A stretch of DNA of 23,626 nucleotides from a virus: positions 1 through 23,626 of IMG/VR virus record IMGVR_UViG_3300046747_000030. One strand, 5' to 3'. The position numbers and the translations under genes are program-made. How positions within the stretch are numbered: the first letter of the stretch is position 1; every line of letters begins with the position of its first letter. The notes under the pieces are model-generated. The model did not search any database. It was not told the origin of the DNA and worked only from the letters and a program-made list of their open reading frames with translations. Shown here piece by piece: positions 1 through 8,250 of this stretch.

Positions 1-1486
1 AGAAGAAGTTCGTGCAGCGCGCCTTCAAGTCGCTGGCGACACGAGCGAGTGTTGATGTCCAGTCTCCGGCAACATCCTGTCGGATGATCTTGATGCTCGG
101 GTACCAGGGTGAATCGGTTCGGTCTCTCATCCAGCGCCAGTCAGTTCCGATCTCCGGGATCAGAAGCCAAGTCTCTTTACCCAAACTCCCGGCCAGGTGC
201 GCCACCGAGGTGTCGACCGTGATAATGATGTCCATGAACGCCATCGCGTGCGCCATCGCACGCAAGTCGACCAGCTTGTCACGGATCGAATGCAGCCGGC
301 CGCTACGCCTCAGACCATCGAGTGTGACCTGATCATCGTCTCGCACGTCGTACTGGAACGACACGAAGTCGGCCTTGGCATCCAGGATCGGACCGAACGC
401 CGTGAGCGGGATCGAGCGATGCTTGTCCTGCTTGTGCTGCCTACTCCCCGACCATGCCAGCCCGACCTTGGGGTTGAGATTTTTGCAGATCCCGAGGCTG
501 ACGAGGTACGCACGCATCTCCTCCATGACATCTTTGTTCGGTTCCGGACACCACTCCTCCGGAATGCAGTCCAGTGTGGTCTTAAATGTCATCGGGAGGG
601 AGAGCGCGGGCAGCCAGTAGTCGGTGTCCGGGTAGGCGTCATCCTCAGTAAGTGACGTGACGCCCGGAATGTTGACCAGCGATTGAAGCGGCTTATGTGT
701 AATAAGATACACACGGGCACCGCGATTCACGAGCAGCGGCAGGTACCGGAACATCATGATCGAGTCGCCGATCCCCTGTTCGCAGTGAATCAGGATCGAC
801 TTCCCATCCAAGAATGAGCGACCATTCCACTTCGGCTTCGTGTGCGGCATCGCATTGATGATGACGGACGGAGACTTGAACCGCCATTCGTAGTCCTCAA
901 AGCCACCAAAGTCCCCGACCATCAAACGCGCAATCCCGCGATTGAAATAGGAGTCAGGGAATTTTGGATCGCGCGCGATCGCCATATTGAAGTTGGCAAT
1001 CGCCTCGTGGCTGCGATTGAGACGCGCCAGGATGATTGCCCGGTTAAAGTAGGTCAGAGCGTGATCAGGATCGAGCTTGAGTGCGCGCTCGATGTCGACA
1101 AGCGCGTCATCCAATCTTCCGAGCATCTCTTTGATGTTGGCGAGATTGTTCCAGAACACACCGTTCTCGGGATCCTGCTTGACGCAAATTTCCCACTCCG
1201 CCATCGCTTCCTCTTTCTTGCCGAGGTGCGACAGAGTCATTGCCCGATTGGAGCGGATCATTGCGGACTGACCGCCTGACAGCTCCAGAGCCCGATCAAA
1301 CAACCGATAAGCCTCCACGTAGTCCTTGTGGCACGTGAGCGTGCCGAGCACGTTGACGGCGTGGTAGTTGTCCGGAAAGCGCTCCAGGACCGCATTGATC
1401 ACCTTGAGGGCTTCGTCATCCCTCTGTTTCTCGTGCAGGTCGATCGCGAATTGAATCGTCTCTTCGAGCGTTAGTATGGTTCTCAT
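1..1486 (-). CDS. TPR protein fused to GT9-like (heptosyltransferase-type) glycosyltransferase, partial
   Basis: This gene starts at ATG 1486 and runs off the left edge with no stop, so at least 495 residues are visible. Residues about 5-215 form tetratricopeptide repeats, with typical pieces such as NNLANIKEMLGRLDDALVD and TYFNRAIILARLNRSHEAI. The C-terminal half has the signature of the TPR-linked glycosyltransferase family 9 fold: HCEQGIGDSIMMFRYLPLL, VGLAWSGSRQHKQDKHRSI, VDTSVAHLAGSLGKETWLL and DWRWMRDRTDSPWYPS. Family members transfer sugars from nucleotide donors. In a phage the target could be the host surface, a virion protein, or another protein held by the TPR superhelix; the target is inference. 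The start overlaps the portal stop by four bases (ATGA), so the two are probably translationally coupled. Confidence 0.85.
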   Translation of the reverse strand, partial: MRTILTLEETIQFAIDLHEKQRDDEALKVINAVLERFPDNYHAVNVLGTLTCHKDYVEAYRLFDRALELSGGQSAMIRSNRAMTLSHLGKKEEAMAEWEICVKQDPENGVFWNNLANIKEMLGRLDDALVDIERALKLDPDHALTYFNRAIILARLNRSHEAIANFNMAIARDPKFPDSYFNRGIARLMVGDFGGFEDYEWRFKSPSVIINAMPHTKPKWNGRSFLDGKSILIHCEQGIGDSIMMFRYLPLLVNRGARVYLITHKPLQSLVNIPGVTSLTEDDAYPDTDYWLPALSLPMTFKTTLDCIPEEWCPEPNKDVMEEMRAYLVSLGICKNLNPKVGLAWSGSRQHKQDKHRSIPLTAFGPILDAKADFVSFQYDVRDDDQVTLDGLRRSGRLHSIRDKLVDLRAMAHAMAFMDIIITVDTSVAHLAGSLGKETWLLIPEIGTDWRWMRDRTDSPWYPSIKIIRQDVAGDWTSTLARVASDLKARCTNFF

Positions 1487-4266
1487 ACGTTCGGGGGCGG
1501 CCATGGTGCTTCCTCAGCGGGTGGACCAGCCGGGCCAGCAGGTGGGTGCTTGGCATAGACTGGAACGGCCGCGGTTATCCGACCGTCCGGACCCCGGACA
1601 AAGTCGTAGCGGACTGGCACCTGAACGGGCTCGGGTGGCGGCACCACAATCGATCCTGGCGCTGTTGGCGCGGCCCCTGGCATAGCCGGTGGCTCTTGAG
1701 CTGGGATCGAGGGTGCCGCCGCCGGAGCCGGCATGGGCATGGGCATGGGCGGTTGTTGGGGAGAGGGTTGGGGTGATGGTCCCCCACCAGCCCCCTCCTG
1801 CGGCTGCGCCATCTCGGCGGCCCTGAATTGATTATCGCGCTCGCTCTGCTGTGCTTGCTGGCGATGTCCGGCGACCTGCATGCCGGCGGCGTGGCCCGCG
1901 TCGCGATCACCAGCATTGGCTGTTCGCTCAGCCATGCCTTGCTGGTGTGCTGCGTCGGCTCTGCCGGCCTGATGCTGGGCAATATCCATGCGGACATTAT
2001 GCTGGTGCGTAGCGATCTCCATGCCGTGCTTGTGGCCCATCTCGGTGTGCTGGAGGTCTTGGTCGAGCATGCGATTGGCCTGCTCGCCCTCCGAGTCCTT
2101 GGCACCGAGCGCGGCCTTGGCGACCGCCGCGAGCCCGGTGAGCATCGCGCTCTTGCCGGTGCGATCGTTCTTGGAGATCTTGGACTTGATCTCCTGCGCC
2201 TTGAGATCGAGCAGCGGGTCGCCACCTGAGGGCTGGCCCTGACGGATGAAGCGCTTGCCACCGTCACGATAGCCGGCTGCCCCGAACAACTCTTCCATGA
2301 CGGCTTCTTCGTTCAGCTCAAGCTCGCCGGATTGGAATTTCTTGGACTGGGCAAGGAGCGGAAAGGCGATCGAGGCGGCAGCCTGGAAGCGAGCGATCCG
2401 CTGCTGCGGGTCGCCGGCACCGAGGCCGACATTGACGCGAATGGTGACTTCCTGGCTCATCAGATTGTCGTCAATCTGACTGACACCATGCTTCTGGAAC
2501 AGCTTCGCGCGCGTGCCCGCAAGCCCGAGAACGATCGGATCGTGCTCGTACCACTGCTCCAGGCGCACGAGCTGCGCCAAAACAGGGTTCGTCCAGGTCT
2601 CGATCCACACCCGGATGTCCATTTCCTGGACAGCATTGGCAGATCCGGAGACCAGTTTCAGGCCACCAAGGGTGCGACTGACCGCATTGTTGTGCTCGAC
2701 ACTCTGCGCATTGAACTGGCCGGCGAGATCGTCCATCTCCAGTTCAATGTCCCGCATCACCATCGGCATGGATTGCGGAACGTCGGGCACCTTCTCCCAA
2801 GTGACGTCGTCAGGCTGTGACACCATGATGGATGAACCCGACGCTCGCCTACGCACCTGGTCGAGGTCGATCTGACGACCACGCCGGATCTTGGAAACCG
2901 GCATGGCATTCTGCTTCAGGATATCCAACGACAGGTTGACGAGGTCGTTGATCTCCATCTGCATTGGCTGCCAGCTTTCGACGGGCGACATCGGGAACAT
3001 CCGGTGCGCCTCGATCGAGCCGTAGCCCATCACGAGCGGCCGCTCGCCATCCTGCTCAGGGTAGACGTCGCGGGTCTTTCTTGGATTGGTCAGGAATGCC
3101 TTGTCGCCAATCGACAGGAACGTCCAGTCGCAGCCACCAACGCGCATGAAGGTCTCGGTGACCCACACGATGCGGAAGTTCTGCCCCTGGAGATTCTTGA
3201 AGCGGTCGTTATCGCCCTCGCGCGCCGCGCGCAGCGCCGACACGTCGGCCGCCACATCCTCGGCTGCCGTAAGTAGAATACCGTCATCAACCTTGTTCCA
3301 CGGGTTGATGGGGTGCTTCATCTTGGTTCGCACCTCATCGATCTGCATCGGCCAGCGAATCACCACGAAAGCCGATGTCTGGATCGGATCCGTCCAATCG
3401 GCTGCCGGATCGATGTCCATATTCTCGGGCGGGATCAGGTCGACGGTCGGACGATCGATTTCCGGCTTGTAGACGTCACGAACGATCTTCTGCGGGACCT
3501 GGGTCAGCGGGTCGAGTTGCGTGACAGTCTCACGCTCCTTGCGCAGCTCCAGCTTCCAGCTCTGCTTCGAGAGGCAGATACCGGTCATCAATGAGTCTTG
3601 GCGCGACCCGATCGCGACGGCAAACCAGGGCAACGCGGCGCGGCCAGAGGTCCGGTCAGTTCGATAGTTGACCAGTTGCTCCATTACTGAAGCCGCGCCG
3701 CATTGCATCGGGTTGGCTTCGTCACCGGGGATGCAGTTGATCGCATCTATGTTCCCGAAAAGCGAAGCCACCACGGCCGCCTGATCCTTGCGGATGGCCG
3801 AGCGGGTCTTGGGTCGAAAGATCTTGGAGCGAAACTTGTAGTCAGTAGACGTGTACTTCGAGCCGCTAAAGTGCTCGTTGTGCATGGCGCGAAATGCCTG
3901 CGCCCAGCTCTTCCGATTGATTTGTTGCAGGTACTGGCGAGACTGACTTTGCGCTTCTTTTACGAGCCCGAGAAAGTCGTAATTCTCACTCTCGTCTGGC
4001 TCCTGCTCCGGCAATTCGTCTTGCTGGTTAGCAGCGTAGTTCTCCAGCTCGTCAGAACCGTCTGGTGCGGCCTGCGGCGCCTGCGCGTCGGCTTCGGCCG
4101 GCTCATTGCTCAGCGCATCTTCGCCCGGAGGGGCGCCCACGGGCTCACGAAAACCACCGCCTGGCAGGATGGGTTGCCCCATCGCCTTGAGCGGCAGCGC
4201 ATTGCCAATGTCATTCCCGCCAGCCGTCGATTCGTAATCTTCCAGCGATGGGAATGCGCGCTTCAT
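1483..4266 (-). CDS. Portal (head-tail connector) protein, P22/T7-type
   Basis: This 927-residue protein forms the dodecameric ring at the capsid vertex through which DNA is packaged and ejected. An acidic, disordered N-terminus (about 1-95) precedes the portal core (about 100-690), recognised by stretches such as KFRSKIFRPKTRSAIRKDQA, the wing and crown pattern, and LVNLSLDILKQNAMPVSKIR. The C-terminus is unusual: about 90 residues rich in His and Gln (roughly 720-810), then about 120 residues rich in Pro and Ala including PMPMPMPAPA, encoded by a GGGCAT microsatellite on the plus strand near 1734-1750. This makes it longer than most podoviral portals. It follows a small gene by one base and precedes the TPR-glycosyltransferase with an ATGA overlap. 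The portal call is from fold-typical sequence and context. Confidence 0.85.
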   Translation of the reverse strand: MKRAFPSLEDYESTAGGNDIGNALPLKAMGQPILPGGGFREPVGAPPGEDALSNEPAEADAQAPQAAPDGSDELENYAANQQDELPEQEPDESENYDFLGLVKEAQSQSRQYLQQINRKSWAQAFRAMHNEHFSGSKYTSTDYKFRSKIFRPKTRSAIRKDQAAVVASLFGNIDAINCIPGDEANPMQCGAASVMEQLVNYRTDRTSGRAALPWFAVAIGSRQDSLMTGICLSKQSWKLELRKERETVTQLDPLTQVPQKIVRDVYKPEIDRPTVDLIPPENMDIDPAADWTDPIQTSAFVVIRWPMQIDEVRTKMKHPINPWNKVDDGILLTAAEDVAADVSALRAAREGDNDRFKNLQGQNFRIVWVTETFMRVGGCDWTFLSIGDKAFLTNPRKTRDVYPEQDGERPLVMGYGSIEAHRMFPMSPVESWQPMQMEINDLVNLSLDILKQNAMPVSKIRRGRQIDLDQVRRRASGSSIMVSQPDDVTWEKVPDVPQSMPMVMRDIELEMDDLAGQFNAQSVEHNNAVSRTLGGLKLVSGSANAVQEMDIRVWIETWTNPVLAQLVRLEQWYEHDPIVLGLAGTRAKLFQKHGVSQIDDNLMSQEVTIRVNVGLGAGDPQQRIARFQAAASIAFPLLAQSKKFQSGELELNEEAVMEELFGAAGYRDGGKRFIRQGQPSGGDPLLDLKAQEIKSKISKNDRTGKSAMLTGLAAVAKAALGAKDSEGEQANRMLDQDLQHTEMGHKHGMEIATHQHNVRMDIAQHQAGRADAAHQQGMAERTANAGDRDAGHAAGMQVAGHRQQAQQSERDNQFRAAEMAQPQEGAGGGPSPQPSPQQPPMPMPMPAPAAAPSIPAQEPPAMPGAAPTAPGSIVVPPPEPVQVPVRYDFVRGPDGRITAAVPVYAKHPPAGPAGPPAEEAPWPPPNV

Positions 4267-4267
4267 C

Positions 4268-4738
4268 TCAGGCCCCAGCCATCCGGCGCTTCTTGATGCC
4301 TCCGGGGACCGGTCGCCGCTTCCTCAACAGCTTCGAGTGCTCCTGACGAGCTGACAAAAACGATCCAAGCTCAAAGGCGCCGCGACTAAGGCCGTACCGC
4401 TCCAGGATCTCGCCACCACCACGCATGACGTTCTCTGCCGTCATCTCGTGCTGCTTGAGATTGATCACATACCACGTGGTGACACCCATCAGGATCGGAA
4501 TTGAAATCTTGAGTAGGTGAGCCTTGACATCAGACTGCACCTGCCAGAAGTGACCAGGATAGTGAGTCTTCAGCACCGCCATCGCGCGGCGCGCCACCCA
4601 CATATCGAAGTCCTTAAAAGGGTCGGTTTCGCCTTCGTCGGCTGGCCCGATGTATTGCTCGATGACCGATTGATCCGGGAGTCCCCTGACATGCTCTTGC
4701 GCGTCAAGTCGAGTGATGGCCGGGTCTCCCCTAGCCAT
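4268..4738 (-). CDS. Unknown phage protein, 156 aa, between portal and structural genes
   Basis: I do not recognise this family. The sequence is mostly alpha-helical in character, with a tryptophan-containing segment (FDMWVARRAMAVLKTHYPGH), a hydrophobic stretch around residues 93-110 (ISIPILMGVTTWYVI) and a strongly basic C-terminus (KLLRKRRPVPGGIKKRRMAG). A purine-rich GGAAAG lies nine bases before the ATG. Its stop is one base away from the portal start, so it is in the same operon and probably has a head-assembly or DNA-contact role. That role is inferred from position and the basic tail only. Confidence 0.75.
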   Translation of the reverse strand: MARGDPAITRLDAQEHVRGLPDQSVIEQYIGPADEGETDPFKDFDMWVARRAMAVLKTHYPGHFWQVQSDVKAHLLKISIPILMGVTTWYVINLKQHEMTAENVMRGGGEILERYGLSRGAFELGSFLSARQEHSKLLRKRRPVPGGIKKRRMAGA

Positions 4739-4772
4739 CAGCCAAAGCTTTCCATTTTTTGTTTTTCCTCAA

Positions 4773-5123
4773 TCAACCGCAGTTGATGAATTTTTGGCCA
4801 GTCGCAATGACCACGACCGACGCGCCAGCGACCGTACCAACACGCATGAATCGTGGGTTGAAGCCTGCCGGGAAGGAGAAGATAGTGTTGGCAGCCATAG
4901 GACCAGTGGTTGGAGGGAGTGCTAGGTTAGCCTGGAGCCCAACGAAGTTAGTGCCATCATTTGACACTTCAATCTGCGCCGTTCCGGATCCGATATTGTG
5001 AACCGTGATGCACTCAAGGTCTGAGATGTCTACCGCGGTACCGGTGTCAGAGGTCGTTAGTGTCCATATGAACGCTTTTGTTTTCGAGGTCGATTGATCG
5101 ACCTTTGCATTAAGTGCCCCCAC
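4773..5123 (-). CDS. Small beta-rich phage protein, possible virion component
   Basis: A 116-residue protein with a GTG start preceded by a good ribosome binding site (AAGGAG, eight bases upstream). It is rich in Thr, Ser, Val and Gly and looks all-beta: alternating segments such as AFIWTLTTSDTGTAVDISDL and TAQIEVSNDGTNFVGLQANL resemble the jelly-roll or Ig-like fold of small head-decoration or fibre-attachment proteins. No Cys-based or catalytic motif is visible. Position between terminase and portal supports a structural role, but I do not recognise a named family. Confidence 0.72.
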   Translation of the reverse strand: MGALNAKVDQSTSKTKAFIWTLTTSDTGTAVDISDLECITVHNIGSGTAQIEVSNDGTNFVGLQANLALPPTTGPMAANTIFSFPAGFNPRFMRVGTVAGASVVVIATGQKFINCG

Positions 5124-5135
5124 TTCGAAGTCTCC

Positions 5136-5285
5136 TTATTGTTTGTGCTCGGCAAGACCGCGACTCGATGTTTTCGAGCGTTCTCGCAGCAGCCGACTAA
5201 GCCGAGATCGACGACCTCGCTCATGATCATGTTTGGGAATTTTGGCGGACGCGCGTTTGCGCGCGACCCGCTTACTCGTCCGCAT
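5136..5285 (-). CDS. Very basic 49-residue protein
   Basis: This short gene begins at an internal ATG at 5285 with AGGGG five bases upstream. Its TAA stop forms part of the ribosome binding site (TAAGGAG) of the next gene, which supports it being real. The product has 12 Arg and 6 Lys in 49 residues (for example KRVARKRASAKIPK and RGRRSRLSRLLRERS), so it should bind nucleic acid or an acidic partner. Its first 14 bases overlap the end of the preceding 70-residue gene in another frame. No family recognised. A longer reading from 5372 is possible but would overlap the upstream gene by about 100 bases. Confidence 0.5.
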   Translation of the reverse strand: MRTSKRVARKRASAKIPKHDHERGRRSRLSRLLRERSKTSSRGLAEHKQ

Positions 5286-5484
5286 AGGGACCCCTATGGT
5301 ACGGGTTCGAGTAGTGATACTTGCCGCGACCACCCCAGCCGCCGCTGTCGTAAGCCTCGCCCGGGTACTCACGATCGTAGAATTTCTTCTGCGACCAGGT
5401 CGGATCCAGCTTGTTAACCAGCGAAAGCAGCGTGATCGGACGTGTTGAGACTTTGGTTGGCGGCATGTAGCGATTGTCGACCAT
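5272..5484 (-). CDS. Small unknown protein, Gly/Tyr-rich C-terminus
   Basis: A 70-residue protein whose ATG overlaps the large terminase stop by one base (TGATG). The N-terminal half is ordinary (PPTKVSTRPITLLSLVNKLD). The C-terminal half is rich in Gly, Tyr, His and acidic residues (EAYDSGGWGGRGKYHYSNPY) and is probably disordered. Such small genes between terminase and portal are common in phages, but I recognise no family and assign no function. Confidence 0.72.
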   Translation of the reverse strand: MVDNRYMPPTKVSTRPITLLSLVNKLDPTWSQKKFYDREYPGEAYDSGGWGGRGKYHYSNPYHRGPYADE

Positions 5485-7343
5485 CAGTCATCCCCTCCTG
5501 GGACGCCATACTGATCCTCCTGCGAGGCTTCTGTCATGATCGACTCGAAGGCCACCGGAGAGCACGGCTCTATGTCGTAGATGCGTGAGACCGCATCGAT
5601 CAGGTCATCATGCGGGGCGAACGGGAAGAACCGCGCTTCCTCCATGAAAACCCTGGTGAGATCGTAGATATTGCCGTCCTCATCGAGACGCCGCAGCGGT
5701 GTCACAATGCGATGGGACTGCTGAGTGTCTTTCATCCAGCGCTGGGCCTTGGTGAGACCTCGCAGCGGCCGGTACATGATCTGGCCGACGGCCGGGTTAT
5801 TGGCCTTCCCAGCGGCGGCCCATGCGTCGTAGTCTTCCTGTGTCCAAGCTGACCAATACACGGTACCGGGGGTGATACCGATCTGGCGATCGATCGCGGG
5901 GATCGGGTTGTTCTCCATCGCAGGGGGGACCATGTCGGGATGATGCACGAGTGCCGGCATCCGGAATCTTCCGGTCTTGACGTCGGGTTCGAGACGCTCG
6001 ACGCGGTGCTTCTTGGAATGAAGCCCCTCACGCGGGAAGTTCAGCTCTTCGATCTCGAAGTAGACCCGGTCTCTCTCCATGTACTCTTCGAGCACTTCGA
6101 GGTCGACTTGTTGGCCGTACTGCTCGTAGCCGACCTTCACGACCTGAACACCGGGGAAGGAAGACCACTTCTTGTGCAGCTCCTTGATGAAGCTGTAGCG
6201 TGTCGACAGCTTCATGCGGTGGCAGTAGCCATCGAGCAAATATTTGTTGCCGCCTTGATCAATCCCAATCACCGCGATCGCAGTGTTGTCGGATTCGGAT
6301 CCGGAGCGCGTGCTGTGCTTCTTCTTGCCCTTGCTGGGATCGCAAAGGATGTAGACGTTCATCATGGCCGGGACGGTCTCGTATCCCGAGAACCACTCAC
6401 TCAGGAATATCTGTTCATTACCGGCGGTCGGATTGAGCAGCATCTGGGCTGCGACCGTCGACTTCTGCGCGGTCTTGACCTCATTCCAGCGCTTCTGACT
6501 GAGGAAGATGGGATTACCCTTGAGCGTCCCGTCATCCGTAGCCGCGTACCGCCGCTCGCGGAGTGCTTTGCGCTCCAGGATGATGCCGTAGGTATCGCCG
6601 TGGTGATACCGAGTGCCGGCATGCCACTTGCGCGCGCCCAAGTGGGTGGACAAGTTGTCCGACAGCTCCCACATGCGCGTCGTTTTGGTGATCTGGTCAG
6701 GGTTGGTGACCGACTTCTCAGTGACCACGTCATCATAAACCAGCAGGCTGTAGTGCCGCGAGATGGGCTGACCGTCCACAAGCCCATGTGCCTCAACCGT
6801 GGCTTCGCGGGGATTGGATAAGCGTTTGACGATGATCCCTTCTGCTGACCAACGTGGTGATTCAGCCTGCGGGTTTGCGAAGAGAACGTCGTCGAAGACT
6901 TCCTTGAGCTTGCCATTTGCTTCAAGCTCACGCTTGATCTGCTCCAAGAAAGCCTTTGCGATCGGTTGCGTATGCGAAAAGATCGCAACCGTCAGCTCGG
7001 GATCAATCAGGATCTCCTGAATGACACCAGCGAAGGTGATGATCGTCGATTTGTAGTGGTACCGGGCCCACAAATCCAACCAGCCATCCGGATTGGCTTC
7101 GACCTCCCGGCAACGGTCGTATAGCCATGGATGGACAATATCGTGCCGGTTTAGCATATGCGCCAAGAGGAAGAACCGGTCGTTGCAGGCCAAGAAGGCC
7201 AGATCATCGAGATTCTTCGTCTTGTCGGTGAATTCCTTGTAGAAATCGATCGCCTGTTCGAAATCTAGGTAGTGCAGCTCGTTCTCAATAAACTCCGCAA
7301 GCTGCGGATTGTGATTATACCGCTGGGCTTTTAACGAAGGCAT
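5484..7343 (-). CDS. terL: Terminase large subunit (DNA-packaging ATPase and nuclease)
   Basis: A 619-residue packaging motor that uses ATP to pump DNA through the portal and cuts the concatemer. The N-terminal ATPase shows a Walker A-like motif (WARYHYKST, residues 92-100), Walker B (LLVYDD, 200-205) and a coupling motif (AGTRYHH, 242-248). The C-terminal RNase H-like nuclease shows the first acidic residue in CDPSKGK (D335), a middle acidic segment near E407 (VGYEQYGQQ) and the last acidic pair in PHDDLIDAVSRI (D579, D580). Length is normal for the family. It overlaps the end of the putative small subunit by 29 bases and lacks an obvious ribosome binding site, which suggests translational coupling. 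Confidence 0.95.
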   Translation of the reverse strand: MPSLKAQRYNHNPQLAEFIENELHYLDFEQAIDFYKEFTDKTKNLDDLAFLACNDRFFLLAHMLNRHDIVHPWLYDRCREVEANPDGWLDLWARYHYKSTIITFAGVIQEILIDPELTVAIFSHTQPIAKAFLEQIKRELEANGKLKEVFDDVLFANPQAESPRWSAEGIIVKRLSNPREATVEAHGLVDGQPISRHYSLLVYDDVVTEKSVTNPDQITKTTRMWELSDNLSTHLGARKWHAGTRYHHGDTYGIILERKALRERRYAATDDGTLKGNPIFLSQKRWNEVKTAQKSTVAAQMLLNPTAGNEQIFLSEWFSGYETVPAMMNVYILCDPSKGKKKHSTRSGSESDNTAIAVIGIDQGGNKYLLDGYCHRMKLSTRYSFIKELHKKWSSFPGVQVVKVGYEQYGQQVDLEVLEEYMERDRVYFEIEELNFPREGLHSKKHRVERLEPDVKTGRFRMPALVHHPDMVPPAMENNPIPAIDRQIGITPGTVYWSAWTQEDYDAWAAAGKANNPAVGQIMYRPLRGLTKAQRWMKDTQQSHRIVTPLRRLDEDGNIYDLTRVFMEEARFFPFAPHDDLIDAVSRIYDIEPCSPVAFESIMTEASQEDQYGVPGGDD

Positions 7344-8040
7344 CGAACTTGAACGGGTTGGTATCGGTCTTCACGTCGTCGGACATCTCACCTCGCCCTC
7401 GCGTCCCATTCGGGTTGATGGTACGCATGCGGCGCTCCTCGACGTCGAGATAGTGCTTGGCGCCGCGGTTGGCGGCCTCTAGGAGGTTCGTGAAGGCGTT
7501 GATCAGCGACGCCAGTTCCTGTGCGTGCTTCGGAACCATGACATCGCGCTGGCGGTCCATCTCGTTGGCGAGCACCATGACCAACCCTTGCGCGCGCCGA
7601 TTGCTGTCACGCAGCAGCTCCAGATCGGAACCCTCGTCTACGAACTCGACAATCGAGCGGTTGTCGGTGATGCGCAGCAACGCGCCGCGGCGCGCCGGGG
7701 CATTCGCGATGAAGTCGGGCTCATCCGGAAAGGTGGTACCGATCTCGGGAGGGACGATGTCATCAAGCGTGACGCCCTCCAGATCAGGATCTCCGAGCAG
7801 CGAACCGACCTGGTTGCCAATGGCGCGCACGGCTTGCTGGATGTCTGTTTCCTGAACGTAATCATCCCAGCCGGCCTTGTGCCAGTCAGCAATCTGGTCA
7901 GCACTGATCGATCTCCCGGCCTTGCGAAAGGCAAGCGAGACTTTCTCATAGTTCGGGTTCCTGAGATTTTTCCAGACCCGCTTAGCCTCCAGCGGGGTCA
8001 CCCCGCGAGGCTTGTTGAATTTATTCTTGTGCTTGGGCAT
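7315..8040 (-). CDS. Putative terminase small subunit
   Basis: A 241-residue protein starting at ATG 8040, where TGATG joins it to the preceding gene; an in-frame TTG one codon earlier is also possible. Residues about 12-60 look like a helix-turn-helix (LEAKRVWKNLRNPNYEKVSL then AFRKAGRSISADQIADW), as in small terminases that recognise phage DNA. The middle is acidic and Pro-containing, and residues about 155-205 are a long predicted helix (LANEMDRQRDVMVPKHAQEL), suitable for oligomerisation. Position directly before the large subunit is the main support; the sequence is not a clear member of a family I can name. Confidence 0.65.
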   Translation of the reverse strand: MPKHKNKFNKPRGVTPLEAKRVWKNLRNPNYEKVSLAFRKAGRSISADQIADWHKAGWDDYVQETDIQQAVRAIGNQVGSLLGDPDLEGVTLDDIVPPEIGTTFPDEPDFIANAPARRGALLRITDNRSIVEFVDEGSDLELLRDSNRRAQGLVMVLANEMDRQRDVMVPKHAQELASLINAFTNLLEAANRGAKHYLDVEERRMRTINPNGTRGRGEMSDDVKTDTNPFKFDAFVKSPAV

Positions 8041-8243
8041 CAACCGCCCCGCTTACTGCCCCGGTTCTTCACGACACCGTTGGCTGTTCGGACGGCACTT
8101 GCGTCGGCCACCTTCTCACTCGCGCCGGCTGCCATCTCGCGGGTGCGTACGCTGTTGGCCACATCCGACCACTGCCGCTTCTTCACGGGGGAGTTGGCCT
8201 TCTTGGTGTGGCGGGCTGGGCCGTCATTAGGTGTCCAGGGCAT
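8040..8243 (-). CDS. Small conserved-type phage protein starting MPWTPNDG
   Basis: A 67-residue basic protein with a good ribosome binding site (GAGG, about six bases upstream). The pattern MPWTPxD, HTKKAxxPxKxRQWxxVAN and xxAxxxxNGVV is one I associate with short uncharacterised proteins common in phages and some bacterial genomes, often near packaging genes. The function is unknown. Its stop overlaps the next ATG by one base (TGATG). Confidence 0.8.
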   Translation of the reverse strand: MPWTPNDGPARHTKKANSPVKKRQWSDVANSVRTREMAAGASEKVADASAVRTANGVVKNRGSKRGG

Positions 8244-8250
8244 CAGATCC

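Noticed and set aside
1734-1752. GGGCAT microsatellite as a phase-variation site
   Set aside because: The unit is six bases, so copy changes keep the portal frame and only alter the Pro-Met repeat number.
1828-4296. Long plus-strand open frames opposite the portal gene
   Set aside because: They are antisense to a clearly coding portal gene and have no recognisable domains; GC-rich coding DNA commonly gives such frames.
5940-6821. A 293-codon plus-strand frame opposite the large terminase
   Set aside because: It mirrors the terminase ATPase and nuclease coding sequence and shows no protein-like motif.
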